This document shows positions 27,374-35,892 of a stretch of DNA of 45,018 nt, in pieces. A program made the translations under genes and the position numbers. The notes below the pieces were generated by a model. It saw only the letters and a program-made list of their open reading frames with translations, ran no database searches and was not told the origin of the DNA. The first letter of the stretch is position 1; the number at the start of each line of letters is the position of its first letter. This DNA comes from Flavobacteriales bacterium (lineage in GTDB: Bacteria > Bacteroidota > Bacteroidia > Flavobacteriales_G > JALEGO01), in contig JAHDEG010000010.1 of NCBI GenBank assembly GCA_020628935.1, forward strand, positions 41,237 to 86,254, in the 5' to 3' direction.

Positions 27374-27970
27374 TTATTTTGAATAATGTATCATTACTAT
27401 TTGTAAACAACCAATAATAAAGCCTATTACTGCCCCTAAAATTTCAATAAATTTGAATTCCTTTTTAAGGATGCTCATTAGTATTTCTTCTAATTTTTCT
27501 ACAGAGAAATTTTCTACCTTACTGCGAACCATTTCTTTTAAGTCGAAATTTTCTTCTAACGAATCTGTTAGTTTAGCCAACGCAGCTGGTATCATTTGTT
27601 CAAACTCTGCAACAAATTCGTTTTTGATAGTTGTTTTTATTCCTGTACTTAAAAAACCACCAATTAATGGGAATTTTTTGGGCAACGTTTCATTTATATA
27701 TTCTGTTAACCGAATGTCAACCTCAGCTAAAATTACTTTGGAGTGTTTAGGATCTGCTAACCTACCCTTAATTTCATCCATTGAAATAAGATCTTTTGCC
27801 ACCATATTTGCTATTCGCTCAGCTATTAACTTTTGTCGCTTAGGAAAAATACCTTGAATACTAAACAGTAATAAGTTTACTTTTTTGCGAGGATGGAAAA
27901 GCATTTTTATAGCTATATAATTTGTAAACCAACCTATTAATGCTGATATAAATGGAATTGCGTATAACAT
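27374..27970 (-). CDS. DUF445-family membrane protein
   Basis: A 198-residue protein with hydrophobic segments at both ends (residues ~3-20 and ~175-195) and a long helical middle. The N-terminal ISALIGWFTNYIAIKMLFHP and GIFPKRQ segments are the DUF445 signature. Its termini would sit in the inner membrane with the helical part on one side. Function unknown. It leads a tight leftward operon with the hydrolase-OsmC and M1 peptidase genes. Confidence 0.88.
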   Translation of the reverse strand: MLYAIPFISALIGWFTNYIAIKMLFHPRKKVNLLLFSIQGIFPKRQKLIAERIANMVAKDLISMDEIKGRLADPKHSKVILAEVDIRLTEYINETLPKKFPLIGGFLSTGIKTTIKNEFVAEFEQMIPAALAKLTDSLEENFDLKEMVRSKVENFSVEKLEEILMSILKKEFKFIEILGAVIGFIIGCLQIVMIHYSK

Positions 27971-28518
27971 GGTTATAATATTTGATGGATTGCGAATTTA
28001 ATACAATAATGTAAGATTACTTAGCTACTAACAAGTGGTTTTAAGGTCTATTAAAATTATAGGATATGTTGTTCTTTGCTCTACCCCCTTTTATTTTCCT
28101 AATTCATTTAAGTTCTTGTTACTTACAATCGCTTATTGTTCTTTGTCTTGATGTGGAATGAATTTGAAAGGGGAAGGAAAGGATACTTTGTTGATTTAAT
28201 TTTAGAGATATTGAGAATGGTATTGTGTTTTAACAACAATTACCTATTCTTTGTCTTGATACAAAGAATCAAAAATCAAGTCTTACAATAACAACTAGTT
28301 TATTACTCTCAAATCATAAGTTCAGTTAACGGATCTCTGAAGCAAGTTCAGAGCTAGTTAATTTCTCTAATGTTTTGCTTCGAAAGTAAACTAATTATTC
28401 TTGAAGGACTTTTTTATTAGTATAGTTACCTTACCTCAAAAAGTAAGTAATTGTAGTTTGTGCTGTGACTAACTGTATTGAAATTGCACAATTATATCAA
28501 TCACAGTATATTTGATTT
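27971..28518. other. Divergent intergenic region with short repeats
   Basis: Nearly 550 AT-rich bases between two divergent genes, with no credible frame. The 14-mer TTCTTTGTCTTGAT occurs at 28139-28152 and 28247-28260. The second copy forms a hairpin (TTCTTTGT 28247-28254 with ACAAAGAA 28261-28268) and a longer-range pair CTTGAT/ATCAAG (28255-28260 with 28275-28280). This phrase resembles an intergenic repeat that I recall from Flavobacteriia. The right end carries the FAH gene promoter. Confidence 0.6.
28484..28514 (+). promoter_or_regulatory. Promoter of the FAH-family gene, probably leaderless
   Basis: TATATTTG at 28507-28514 is a perfect TAnnTTTG element, and a TTG at 28484-28486 lies 20 bases upstream, the expected spacing for the -33 element. 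The ATG starts four bases after the -7 element, leaving no room for a leader. Confidence 0.6.
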
Positions 28519-29127
28519 ATGAAAATTATATGTATTGGCAGAAATTATATTGATCATGCCAAGGAGCTAAAAAATCCTTTGCCTACAGAGCCTCTGTTTT
28601 TCTTAAAACCCGAAACATGCCAATTAGCGAAACGCATGCCCTTTTTCATCCCTGATTTCACTAACGATGTTCATCACGAAATTGAGTTGGTTATTAAAAT
28701 TGATAAGGTGGGAAAACACATTGCTAAACAATTTGCACACAAATACTATTCAGAAATAACTGTAGGTATTGATTTTACAGCCAGAGACATTCAACAAAAG
28801 TGTAAAGATCAAGGCTTGCCTTGGGAAAAAGCAAAAAGCTTTGATGGGGCAGCTCCTGTTGGCGAGTTTATACCTAAGCAAGATATTAATTTACAAAACC
28901 TCAGCTTCAGTCTTAAAAAAAACAACACTGAAGTTCAAGCCGGAAACAGCAAAAACATGATTTTTACTATTGATGATATTATTAGTTATGTTTCATCCTT
29001 TATTACCTTAAAAAAAGGCGACCTTATTTTCACAGGCACACCCGCTGGCGTAAGCGCTGTAAATAAAGGCGATGAGTTACTTGGTTTTATTGAAAGAAAG
29101 CAGTTATTAAGAGTTTTGGTGAGGTGA
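28519..29127 (+). CDS. FAH-family (fumarylacetoacetate hydrolase-like) protein
   Basis: A 202-residue single-domain member of the fumarylacetoacetate hydrolase superfamily, whose enzymes hydrolyse or decarboxylate beta-diketo and oxaloacetate-like acids with a divalent metal. The N-terminal CIGRNYIDHAKE, HHEIELVIKI (metal-binding Glu pair) and FTGTPAGV segments are diagnostic. It is short and lacks an N-terminal extension, as is common in Bacteroidota and in YcgM/FAHD1-like acylpyruvase or oxaloacetate decarboxylase types; exact substrate unknown. It converges with the subtilase gene, five bases away. Confidence 0.9.
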   Translation: MKIICIGRNYIDHAKELKNPLPTEPLFFLKPETCQLAKRMPFFIPDFTNDVHHEIELVIKIDKVGKHIAKQFAHKYYSEITVGIDFTARDIQQKCKDQGLPWEKAKSFDGAAPVGEFIPKQDINLQNLSFSLKKNNTEVQAGNSKNMIFTIDDIISYVSSFITLKKGDLIFTGTPAGVSAVNKGDELLGFIERKQLLRVLVR

Positions 29128-29132
29128 ATCAT

Positions 29133-30803
29133 CTACTTCAACCTCATCACTTTCTGCTCAAAACTACTACCTGATTCTCCTTGAACTTTCAATAAATAGG
29201 TTCCATTGTTAAAGTTAGGAAACCTACCTACATTTAGTACCAAATTATTAAAACCCTTTCGTAGGCTATATGTATTCACTATTAAATTTTTGCCTAATCT
29301 ATTTACTAGAGTAATATTAACTTCTTGTTCAGTTTTAGAGAAATAACGTAAGTTAAGTACATCTTCAAATGGGTTGGGATATACCTCTAACTGGTCATTT
29401 GATATTGGTAAATCATCTGTTGGGCTTAAAATACTTAATGCCAAATCAAAATCGGGGGTTCCGTAACCTCTGTATACATCTGCAAATGCAAATTGGCTTG
29501 CACTTTTTTCGATAGCTGCTATCACCTCCATATTTGTAGCAAAGGTATTAGCTTGCCATAAACTTGCAGCACAACCCGCTATTAGTGGTGCAGAAAATGA
29601 CGTGCCGCTTGAATTTACTACGCTACCATTACTCGTTAAAACTTTGACATTCCAGCCAGGAGCAGTTACATTGGGTTTTAAACGGCCGTCATACGTGGGG
29701 CCAATAGAACTAAACGGAGCATATCCACCATCAATATCTGTTGCTCCAATAGTAAAAACCATATCTCCGTCTCCGGGTGCCGTAATATACAACCATGGGT
29801 CGTTACCTTCATTACCAGCGCTGTTTACTACTAAAATACCTCTTGATGCTGCTAAATCTGCAGCTCTGGTTATGATTGTACCATTTCCGTTCATATCTGA
29901 ATAGGTATGACTTTCTAAAGTATCTGTATAGGGAGCTGAATAACCAAGTGATGAATTAATAATATTTACTCCAAGACTATCACAAATTTCAGCGGCTTTC
30001 ATCCAATTAAGTTCTTCTTGCAGGCTTTCTGAACTTACATCTTCAGTACAAAAAAGAGCAAATGATGCATCAGGAGCACCTCCAATAAAATAAGTAGGAT
30101 CATAAGAACCGATTACGGAAAGTACATTTGTACCATGATTGCTCGATTGATATACTGGGTCATTTTCATCTACCAAATTTTTGGTGAATAACATCCTCCC
30201 AGAATCATAAATATGTTTAAATGCATTAATGGTATCTACTCCTCTAAAACCTGCATCAAAAACGGCAATATATACGTCTTTACCTGTATATCCTTTTGCG
30301 TGAAGAGGAATCGCATTTACAGCGTTTATCTGATCAAAAAAAGCTCCATACTCAGCGTTTTCGAACGATGTTTTGGCTGTTTGTAGCTCTGTAGAAATTT
30401 CAAAAAGGGCTTCCTCTTTATCTACAATCACATCATTACTGGGTTTAACACTTATGTTTTTAACTTCATTTACATAGTACAATGCCTTAACTGCATTCTC
30501 GCTAAGCGCTTCTTCACTTTTGAGGGTAATTGCATTAAGCCATTTTAAACGCATACCAACTTTAGCGCCTGTTAACTCTGTTAAATTCTGCACATATTCA
30601 TCATTCACAGGGTAATCAGTTTCATTTAGTTGAATTGATTTTACCGCTCTGTTTTTTAAGGATCTTTCTGAAAGTACCTGTGTGATATCTGTTTGCTTAA
30701 AGGCGCCTTTATCTTTAAATGTAACTAAATAGCTATACTGTGCAATGGAACTATTGACTAGGAGTAAGAAAAGAAAAAACGTAAAAAAATAGTTACTCTG
30801 CAT
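29133..30803 (-). CDS. Subtilisin-like serine peptidase with T9SS sorting signal
   Basis: A 556-residue secreted S8-family peptidase. A signal peptide (FFTFFLFLLLVNSSIAQ) is followed by a ~150-residue propeptide-like segment. The catalytic triad is Asp183 (VFDAGFRG), His223 (SNHGTN) and Ser402 (SGTSFSAP). The oxyanion Asn lies in the VNSAGNEG segment. The C-terminal ~80 residues form a T9SS type A sorting domain starting VYPNPFEDVLNL. It should be exported to the surface or medium. Its start overlaps the lipoprotein gene by 11 bases, so the two are translationally coupled within a leftward operon. Confidence 0.94.
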   Translation of the reverse strand: MQSNYFFTFFLFLLLVNSSIAQYSYLVTFKDKGAFKQTDITQVLSERSLKNRAVKSIQLNETDYPVNDEYVQNLTELTGAKVGMRLKWLNAITLKSEEALSENAVKALYYVNEVKNISVKPSNDVIVDKEEALFEISTELQTAKTSFENAEYGAFFDQINAVNAIPLHAKGYTGKDVYIAVFDAGFRGVDTINAFKHIYDSGRMLFTKNLVDENDPVYQSSNHGTNVLSVIGSYDPTYFIGGAPDASFALFCTEDVSSESLQEELNWMKAAEICDSLGVNIINSSLGYSAPYTDTLESHTYSDMNGNGTIITRAADLAASRGILVVNSAGNEGNDPWLYITAPGDGDMVFTIGATDIDGGYAPFSSIGPTYDGRLKPNVTAPGWNVKVLTSNGSVVNSSGTSFSAPLIAGCAASLWQANTFATNMEVIAAIEKSASQFAFADVYRGYGTPDFDLALSILSPTDDLPISNDQLEVYPNPFEDVLNLRYFSKTEQEVNITLVNRLGKNLIVNTYSLRKGFNNLVLNVGRFPNFNNGTYLLKVQGESGSSFEQKVMRLK

Positions 30804-31479
30804 ACTTATATTTTAAATAATACTCAAATCCTTCTGGCTTAAAAATGCCACTATTACTTATTTCTTCGTAGAATTTGAGGTTTTTTACTTCTTTGTAAAC
30901 TAAGCCTAAGTTTTTAGCATAAAACTCTTTCACAGTAGTATCTTCAACTAAATTTACTGACTCTCTCTGAATTACTTTAAGTGTTGAATCAAACCTTGCA
31001 TTATTAACCTCAAAAGGTTTATCTACATCCTTATAAATAAATTCCATTTCGGAATCATTGTTTAGGGCGTTTCCATTCCAACTTTCACCTTCTCTTACTG
31101 GAAAAATAATTGGAATAATTCTTTTATTATCTTCAACGCGCTCTATTCTACTTTCTAGTTTATTTACAACCCAAACATCACTTACTTGCCACACATCGCT
31201 TTCAGTAGCTCTTTTGTACCGCTCCAGTCGATAAGTAACATCGCCTGCATTATCTTCAAATTCAGAAACAATAGTCTCTTTAAGTTGGAAGGAAAAATAT
31301 AGAGTATCGTCTAAAAATTTATCATACACAATTGAATCTATATCATAAATAATTGATGTTCCGATATTTAGCGGGTAATAATTTACACCTAAATCAATTG
31401 TTTTTAGTTCGTTATCTTTCTTACATGATTGCAATGCAAATGCGAAAACAAACAGGAACATTATTGTTTTATTTCTCAT
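30793..31479 (-). CDS. Hypothetical lipoprotein
   Basis: A 228-residue lipoprotein with lipobox LQSC at about residue 19 (MFLFVFAFALQSCKKD) and a beta-rich, acidic mature region containing paired strands such as YYPLNIGTSIIYDIDSI, a pattern of many uncharacterised Bacteroidota lipoproteins. No catalytic motif. Its ATG overlaps the mnmA stop in the TAATG arrangement and its end overlaps the subtilase start, so it is co-translated with both. Function unknown; a surface or periplasmic partner of the downstream peptidase is only a guess from position. Confidence 0.8.
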   Translation of the reverse strand: MRNKTIMFLFVFAFALQSCKKDNELKTIDLGVNYYPLNIGTSIIYDIDSIVYDKFLDDTLYFSFQLKETIVSEFEDNAGDVTYRLERYKRATESDVWQVSDVWVVNKLESRIERVEDNKRIIPIIFPVREGESWNGNALNNDSEMEFIYKDVDKPFEVNNARFDSTLKVIQRESVNLVEDTTVKEFYAKNLGLVYKEVKNLKFYEEISNSGIFKPEGFEYYLKYKYAE

Positions 31480-32570
31480 TAATTTCTTGCTATAAATCCT
31501 CCTCCAATAACATTGTCACCATCATAAAAAACAGCAGATTGGCCAGGTGCTATTCCTTGCACAGGACTATGAAATTCTACTTCAACTTTACCATCCTTCA
31601 TAAGTATTGTACTAGGAGTGCCTCTATCTTTATATCTTATTTTTGTTGTACACTCTAGTTCACCATCTAAACCAATTATACTTTGAAAATTAGGATTGCG
31701 AACAGTCATTAATTGTCTGTCTAAATCTTCTTTTACACCCAATACAACGGTATTGCTTTCTGGCACTATTTTAGTAACGTACATTGGCTCACCAAATGCT
31801 ACCTTAAGTCCTTTTCTTTGACCTATTGTATAAAAAGGATATCCTTCATGTTTACCCAGTATATCTCCGTTTTTATTAACAAAGTCACCTCCATTAACTT
31901 TCTCCTCCAAACCATTTACTCTTCGTTTTAAGAAGCCTCTGTAATCATTATCAGGTATAAAACATATTTCGTAACTCTCTGGTTTCTTGGCTAGTTCTTC
32001 AAAACCTTGATCATAAGCCATTTGACGAATATCAGATTTTGTGAAGCTTCCAATAGGAAATTTAGTTCTTGCTAAACACTCTTGAGAAAGTCCCCACAAA
32101 ACATAAGATTGATCTTTCTTTTCATCTACTCCTTTATGAACAACGTATCTGTTATTAACTTGCTTAACCTGTGCGTAATGCCCAGTAGCTATAAATTCAC
32201 AGTCTAATTGATCGGCCCTCTTTAGTAGAGCATCCCATTTAATGTGTGTATTACAAAGTATACATGGGTTTGGGGTACGGCCAGCAATGTATTCATCAAC
32301 AAAATTGTCAATAATATAATCTCCAAACTCCTCTCTTATATCTAATATAAAATGATGAAATCCTTTTTCAACAGCCATATTTCGGGCATCATTTATTGAA
32401 TCAAGACTACAACAACCTGTTTCTTTTTTAGATCCTCCCGAATTTTGATAATCCCATGTCTTCATAGTTAAACCTACAACCTCATATCCTTCATCATGCA
32501 ACAACATTGCAGTTACAGAGCTATCTATACCGCCACTCATGGCTACTAATATTTTTCCGTGCTTACTCAA
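31479..32570 (-). CDS. mnmA: tRNA-specific 2-thiouridylase MnmA
   Basis: A 363-residue enzyme that 2-thiolates the wobble uridine of tRNA-Lys, -Glu and -Gln in an ATP-dependent reaction. The ATP-binding PP-loop AMSGGIDSS is near the N-terminus. The two catalytic cysteines are Cys in NPCILCNTHIKW and in ESYEICFIPDNDYR. The central GQRKGLKVAFGEPMYV and C-terminal beta-barrel (ARNxxV-like PGQSAVFYDGDNVIGGGFI) are as in the family. Length is normal. It is embedded in a leftward operon, three bases after a MORN-type gene and overlapping a lipoprotein gene by one base (TAATG). Confidence 0.96.
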   Translation of the reverse strand: MSKHGKILVAMSGGIDSSVTAMLLHDEGYEVVGLTMKTWDYQNSGGSKKETGCCSLDSINDARNMAVEKGFHHFILDIREEFGDYIIDNFVDEYIAGRTPNPCILCNTHIKWDALLKRADQLDCEFIATGHYAQVKQVNNRYVVHKGVDEKKDQSYVLWGLSQECLARTKFPIGSFTKSDIRQMAYDQGFEELAKKPESYEICFIPDNDYRGFLKRRVNGLEEKVNGGDFVNKNGDILGKHEGYPFYTIGQRKGLKVAFGEPMYVTKIVPESNTVVLGVKEDLDRQLMTVRNPNFQSIIGLDGELECTTKIRYKDRGTPSTILMKDGKVEVEFHSPVQGIAPGQSAVFYDGDNVIGGGFIARN

Positions 32571-32573
32571 ATC

Positions 32574-33581
32574 TTATTTTGTTTCTATTAGTTTACCTAA
32601 CTCGTATACTTCTGTTTTTTCTACTTCGCCTACCTCGTTGTAGTAACGAACATTACCATTTAATAATCCGTTTTTATAAGTGCCTTTCTTCTTAATTTTT
32701 TCGCCTACAAAAACTCTTACTTTTTCTGCGGGTCGACCAGGTTCCTTCATTTGATCGTATTCAATATCTTGATATTTCCAGCCGCCAGCATTATAAAACT
32801 CAATAAAAGGTCCGTTTTTCTTTCCGTTTTTGAACAAATAAACAGATTTAAGTATTTCATCTGAATTTTTATAATACTCTTTAACTTCTCCATTAAAAAT
32901 TACTGAAGAGGTTCTTTTACCACGTGAATATTGTTCTTTTACATTAATTTCTCCCTCTTCGTTGTAGTAAGCCCAATTTCCCTCAGCTAATCCATCAAAA
33001 TATTTACCAATTGATTTAAAACCTCCATTAGGAAAATACTCGATATACTTGCCTGAGTTTTCACCATTACTAAACATAATTTCAGATCTTTTTTGCCCTG
33101 ATGGATAGTACTTCAACTGCAAGCCGTGAATTTTATCATTTAAAAAAGTATCTACCTGTGCAATCTGCTTATTTTCGTGATACAAAAAAGAAACGCCTTC
33201 CCTAAGCCCTTTAACATAATGCTCTTTTTTAAGCAATACTTCATTGTTTCCATAAAAAGACCAATCTCCGTCTTTTAGTTTATTTATGTAAAGTCCTTCT
33301 CCTGTTTTATTTCCGTTTATATTAAAAAAAACAGCATGAACAGTGTCATTCTCCTTATATAATAGCTCAGAAATTTTTAATCCTTCCTCACTAAAATTAA
33401 TAAACTTACCCAATGGCTTACCGTGCGAGTAATTCCCAGTAAACTTTACTTTACCATTTTTATAAACTTCTTTCCAAACACCATTCTTCAATCCTTTTTT
33501 ATCTAACTCATTTGTAGTTTGAGACATTAAAAACGTTGGTGGCATTAATAAAACAGAAAGAAAAAAGATTAGCGATCTCAT
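32574..33581 (-). CDS. Secreted YwqK/MORN-repeat protein
   Basis: A 335-residue exported protein with a signal peptide (SLIFFLSVLLMPPTFLMSQ). The mature part is about ten repeats of roughly 22-25 residues with the pattern Y-NG-K---G-Y--G---G-W--Y, seen for example in KGLKNGVWKEVYKNGKVKF, YFDGLAEGNWAYYNEEGEI and KKGTYKNGLLNGNVRYYNE. This is the MORN_2/YwqK family. Such proteins are often called antitoxins by automatic annotation, but no toxin partner is present here and the export signal argues against that role. It is the first gene of an operon with mnmA. Surface or cell-envelope location is inferred. Confidence 0.85.
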   Translation of the reverse strand: MRSLIFFLSVLLMPPTFLMSQTTNELDKKGLKNGVWKEVYKNGKVKFTGNYSHGKPLGKFINFSEEGLKISELLYKENDTVHAVFFNINGNKTGEGLYINKLKDGDWSFYGNNEVLLKKEHYVKGLREGVSFLYHENKQIAQVDTFLNDKIHGLQLKYYPSGQKRSEIMFSNGENSGKYIEYFPNGGFKSIGKYFDGLAEGNWAYYNEEGEINVKEQYSRGKRTSSVIFNGEVKEYYKNSDEILKSVYLFKNGKKNGPFIEFYNAGGWKYQDIEYDQMKEPGRPAEKVRVFVGEKIKKKGTYKNGLLNGNVRYYNEVGEVEKTEVYELGKLIETK

Positions 33582-33727
33582 ACATGTAAAAATAACAATA
33601 TTATTTGTGAAAAACTTCTGATATATCAGTTACAACCGATTAATTAATAAAACAATCCGCAAAAATGATATTATTTAACGTTAAAGAGATAATACTTCGC
33701 AACAGCAATTTTAGCGTAGGATTTTAA

Positions 33728-33735
33728 TACTTTTG
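33728..33735 (+). promoter_or_regulatory. -7 promoter element of nhaC
   Basis: TACTTTTG matches TAnnTTTG. The ATG is at 33752, so transcription should start a few bases upstream of it, leaving a leader of roughly 10 bases. Confidence 0.5.
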
Positions 33736-33751
33736 TTACTGATAAACGTGT

Positions 33752-35170
33752 ATGTCTTTATTTAAATCATTTATTCCTGTATTAGCCTTGATTTTTTTCT
33801 TGGTGTGTAACTTATTCGTTTTTGGAGATAATGCAACATCGGGTCCAAATCAAATGGCGCTTTTATTTGCTGCTACAATAGCTATTTCTTTATCTTTCAA
33901 AAAAACTGGGTGGGATAAACTCATAAAAGGAATTGAGAAAAACATAACTGTTTCATTACAGGCCATTATTATTCTGTTACTCATAGGTGCACTCATTGGC
34001 ACCTGGATGATAAGTGGAATTGTGCCTTCACTAATTTATTACGGTTTATACATATTAAACCCGACCTTCTTTTTAGTAAGCTGCTGCTTAATTTGTACTG
34101 TTGTATCTATTGCTACAGGAAGCTCCTGGTCTACTTCAGGCACCATTGGAATAGCATTACTAGGAATTGGAAAAGCAATGGGGTTTTCTGAGCCCGTTGT
34201 TGTTGGAGCTATAATTTCTGGAGCCTATTTTGGTGATAAAATGTCGCCTTTGAGTGACACAACCAATTTAGCTGCTGCTATGGCAGGGTCAGACTTATTT
34301 AAACATATTAAATATATGACTATAACTACTATACCTTCTGTAATTATTGCTCTTATCGGTTTTACAATTATTGGATTTAACAATGCTCAAGAAATGGTTA
34401 CTTCGGATGCAGAAATCATACAACATACATTAGCAAACACATTTAACATAACTCCGTTTTTGTTTATAGTTCCACTTATTGTTTTGTTTTTAATTTTTAA
34501 AAAGCTACCTACCATTCCTGTAATTTTTCTTGGAATGCTATTAGCGGGGTTTGCTGCTATTATTTTTCAATCTGATGTAATAAATACATTAAGCAATACC
34601 AACGATTCAATGATTGCTAAATCATATAAGGTAGTTTTAGAAATCGCTTCTATGGGAGGATCTGTAACTACTAATAATGAGACCGTTAATGAATTACTTG
34701 CTGTTGGAGGGATGAAAGGAATGCTTAATACAGTTTGGTTAATTATTTGTGCTATGATTTTTGGGGGAGCTATGGAGGCTACTGGAATGTTGCAAAGAAT
34801 AACAGACGAACTTATTTCGAGAGTAAACTCATTTTTCTCTCTTGTTGCGAGTACAGTCGCAACTTGCTTATTTTTTAATGTTACAGCATCCGACCAATAT
34901 CTTTCGGTTGTGGTGCCCGGAAAAATGTTTTCAAATGAATATAAAAACAAGGGATATGCTCCTGAAAATCTTAGTAGAGCACTAGAAGATTCAGGAACAG
35001 TAACTTCTGTATTAATTCCTTGGAATACCTGCGGAGCTTATCATAGTGCTTTATTTGGTGTATCTACCCTAGCCTATTTACCATACTGCTTCTTTAACAT
35101 TGTAAGTCCATTTATGACACTTATAGTAGCAGGATTTTATGTAAAAATTAAAACTTTAAAAGACTCCTGA
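33752..35170 (+). CDS. nhaC: Na+/H+ antiporter NhaC
   Basis: A 472-residue inner-membrane antiporter with about 11-12 hydrophobic segments. The family's conserved core is visible: ATGSSWSTSGTIGIALLGIG, GAYFGDKMSPLSDTTNLA, the second half with LFFNVTASDQYLSVVVPGKM, and LEDSGTVTSVLIPWNTCGAY. It exchanges external protons for internal sodium, balancing pH and salt, which fits a marine or brackish habitat. Length fits the family. Its TGA stop overlaps the CTG that probably starts the next gene, so the next gene is likely translationally coupled to it. Confidence 0.95.
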   Translation: MSLFKSFIPVLALIFFLVCNLFVFGDNATSGPNQMALLFAATIAISLSFKKTGWDKLIKGIEKNITVSLQAIIILLLIGALIGTWMISGIVPSLIYYGLYILNPTFFLVSCCLICTVVSIATGSSWSTSGTIGIALLGIGKAMGFSEPVVVGAIISGAYFGDKMSPLSDTTNLAAAMAGSDLFKHIKYMTITTIPSVIIALIGFTIIGFNNAQEMVTSDAEIIQHTLANTFNITPFLFIVPLIVLFLIFKKLPTIPVIFLGMLLAGFAAIIFQSDVINTLSNTNDSMIAKSYKVVLEIASMGGSVTTNNETVNELLAVGGMKGMLNTVWLIICAMIFGGAMEATGMLQRITDELISRVNSFFSLVASTVATCLFFNVTASDQYLSVVVPGKMFSNEYKNKGYAPENLSRALEDSGTVTSVLIPWNTCGAYHSALFGVSTLAYLPYCFFNIVSPFMTLIVAGFYVKIKTLKDS

Positions 35171-35892
35171 AAAAACTAATTTCCATAGCGATATTATTAT
35201 TTGTTTCATATTCAAATATTTATAGCCAGAACAAGAGCAAAAGCTCGACAGCTGTTGGTTTAGTTTATAAACCAATTATCCCTAACAACATTTTCAGAAC
35301 TAAAACTCTTCAACAAATTGATTCTTCAAGCAGTAGCTTAAAAGTTAGTCAGAATCCAGGCTATTCTGTAGGAATGAATATCCGTAAAAATTTTAGTAAA
35401 AAATGGGCTATAGAGGGAGGAATTTTTAGTACTAAGCGAAATCTCCAGTTTGATTATTTAAACAGAGAAACCGGTTTAGCTTTTCAAAATAAAATATCAA
35501 TAATCACCTATGAGATTCCTCTTCAGGCTCTGTTATATATAAGAATAACGGACAAGTGGTATACTGATGCAGGATTAGGCGTAAACTTCAATTTTTTGTC
35601 AACTTATGAATATCAAAACTCTACCCCTAGTTTTGAGACATTTTTAAGAAGAAGAACCTGGGCAACTCCTTCTTTAACTGTAAGTTATGGGATTGAATAT
35701 AGAAGCAAAAAAAGTGGTTTTATTTACTTAGGTATATCAATAAATCAATACCTGAAGGAATATTATTCAGCAACTTCATTTTCTGCGAACCCCAAAGTGT
35801 TTGACAAAAAATTTAATTATAGATTATCAGCAAATTACTTTTCGTTTGACTTAAAATACTTTTTCCCACAAAGTAACCCGAATGAAAAATAA
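35167..35892 (+). CDS. Outer-membrane beta-barrel-like protein, probable CTG start
   Basis: The first ATG in this frame (35374) would give 172 residues without a signal peptide. The frame, however, is open back to 35152, and the segment from 35167 reads as CTG followed by a good signal peptide (KKLISIAILLFVSYSNIYSQ) and an N-terminal strand region. There is no ATG, GTG or TTG in that part, so the start is most likely CTG at 35167, overlapping the nhaC stop in a CTGA unit like ATGA. The 241-residue product has alternating hydrophobic strands ending in a C-terminal FDLKYFF, typical of an 8-strand outer-membrane barrel of the PorT/OmpA-like type. Its end overlaps the next start by 11 bases. Confidence 0.7.
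   Translation: MKKLISIAILLFVSYSNIYSQNKSKSSTAVGLVYKPIIPNNIFRTKTLQQIDSSSSSLKVSQNPGYSVGMNIRKNFSKKWAIEGGIFSTKRNLQFDYLNRETGLAFQNKISIITYEIPLQALLYIRITDKWYTDAGLGVNFNFLSTYEYQNSTPSFETFLRRRTWATPSLTVSYGIEYRSKKSGFIYLGISINQYLKEYYSATSFSANPKVFDKKFNYRLSANYFSFDLKYFFPQSNPNEK

Noticed and set aside
27453-27857. 134-codon plus-strand frame opposite DUF445
   Set aside because: It is antisense to a well-supported gene and has no recognisable features; it reflects codon bias of the real gene.
32574-33581. YwqK-like protein as an antitoxin of a toxin-antitoxin pair
   Set aside because: It has a signal peptide and sits next to mnmA with no toxin-like small gene beside it; the MORN repeats explain it better.
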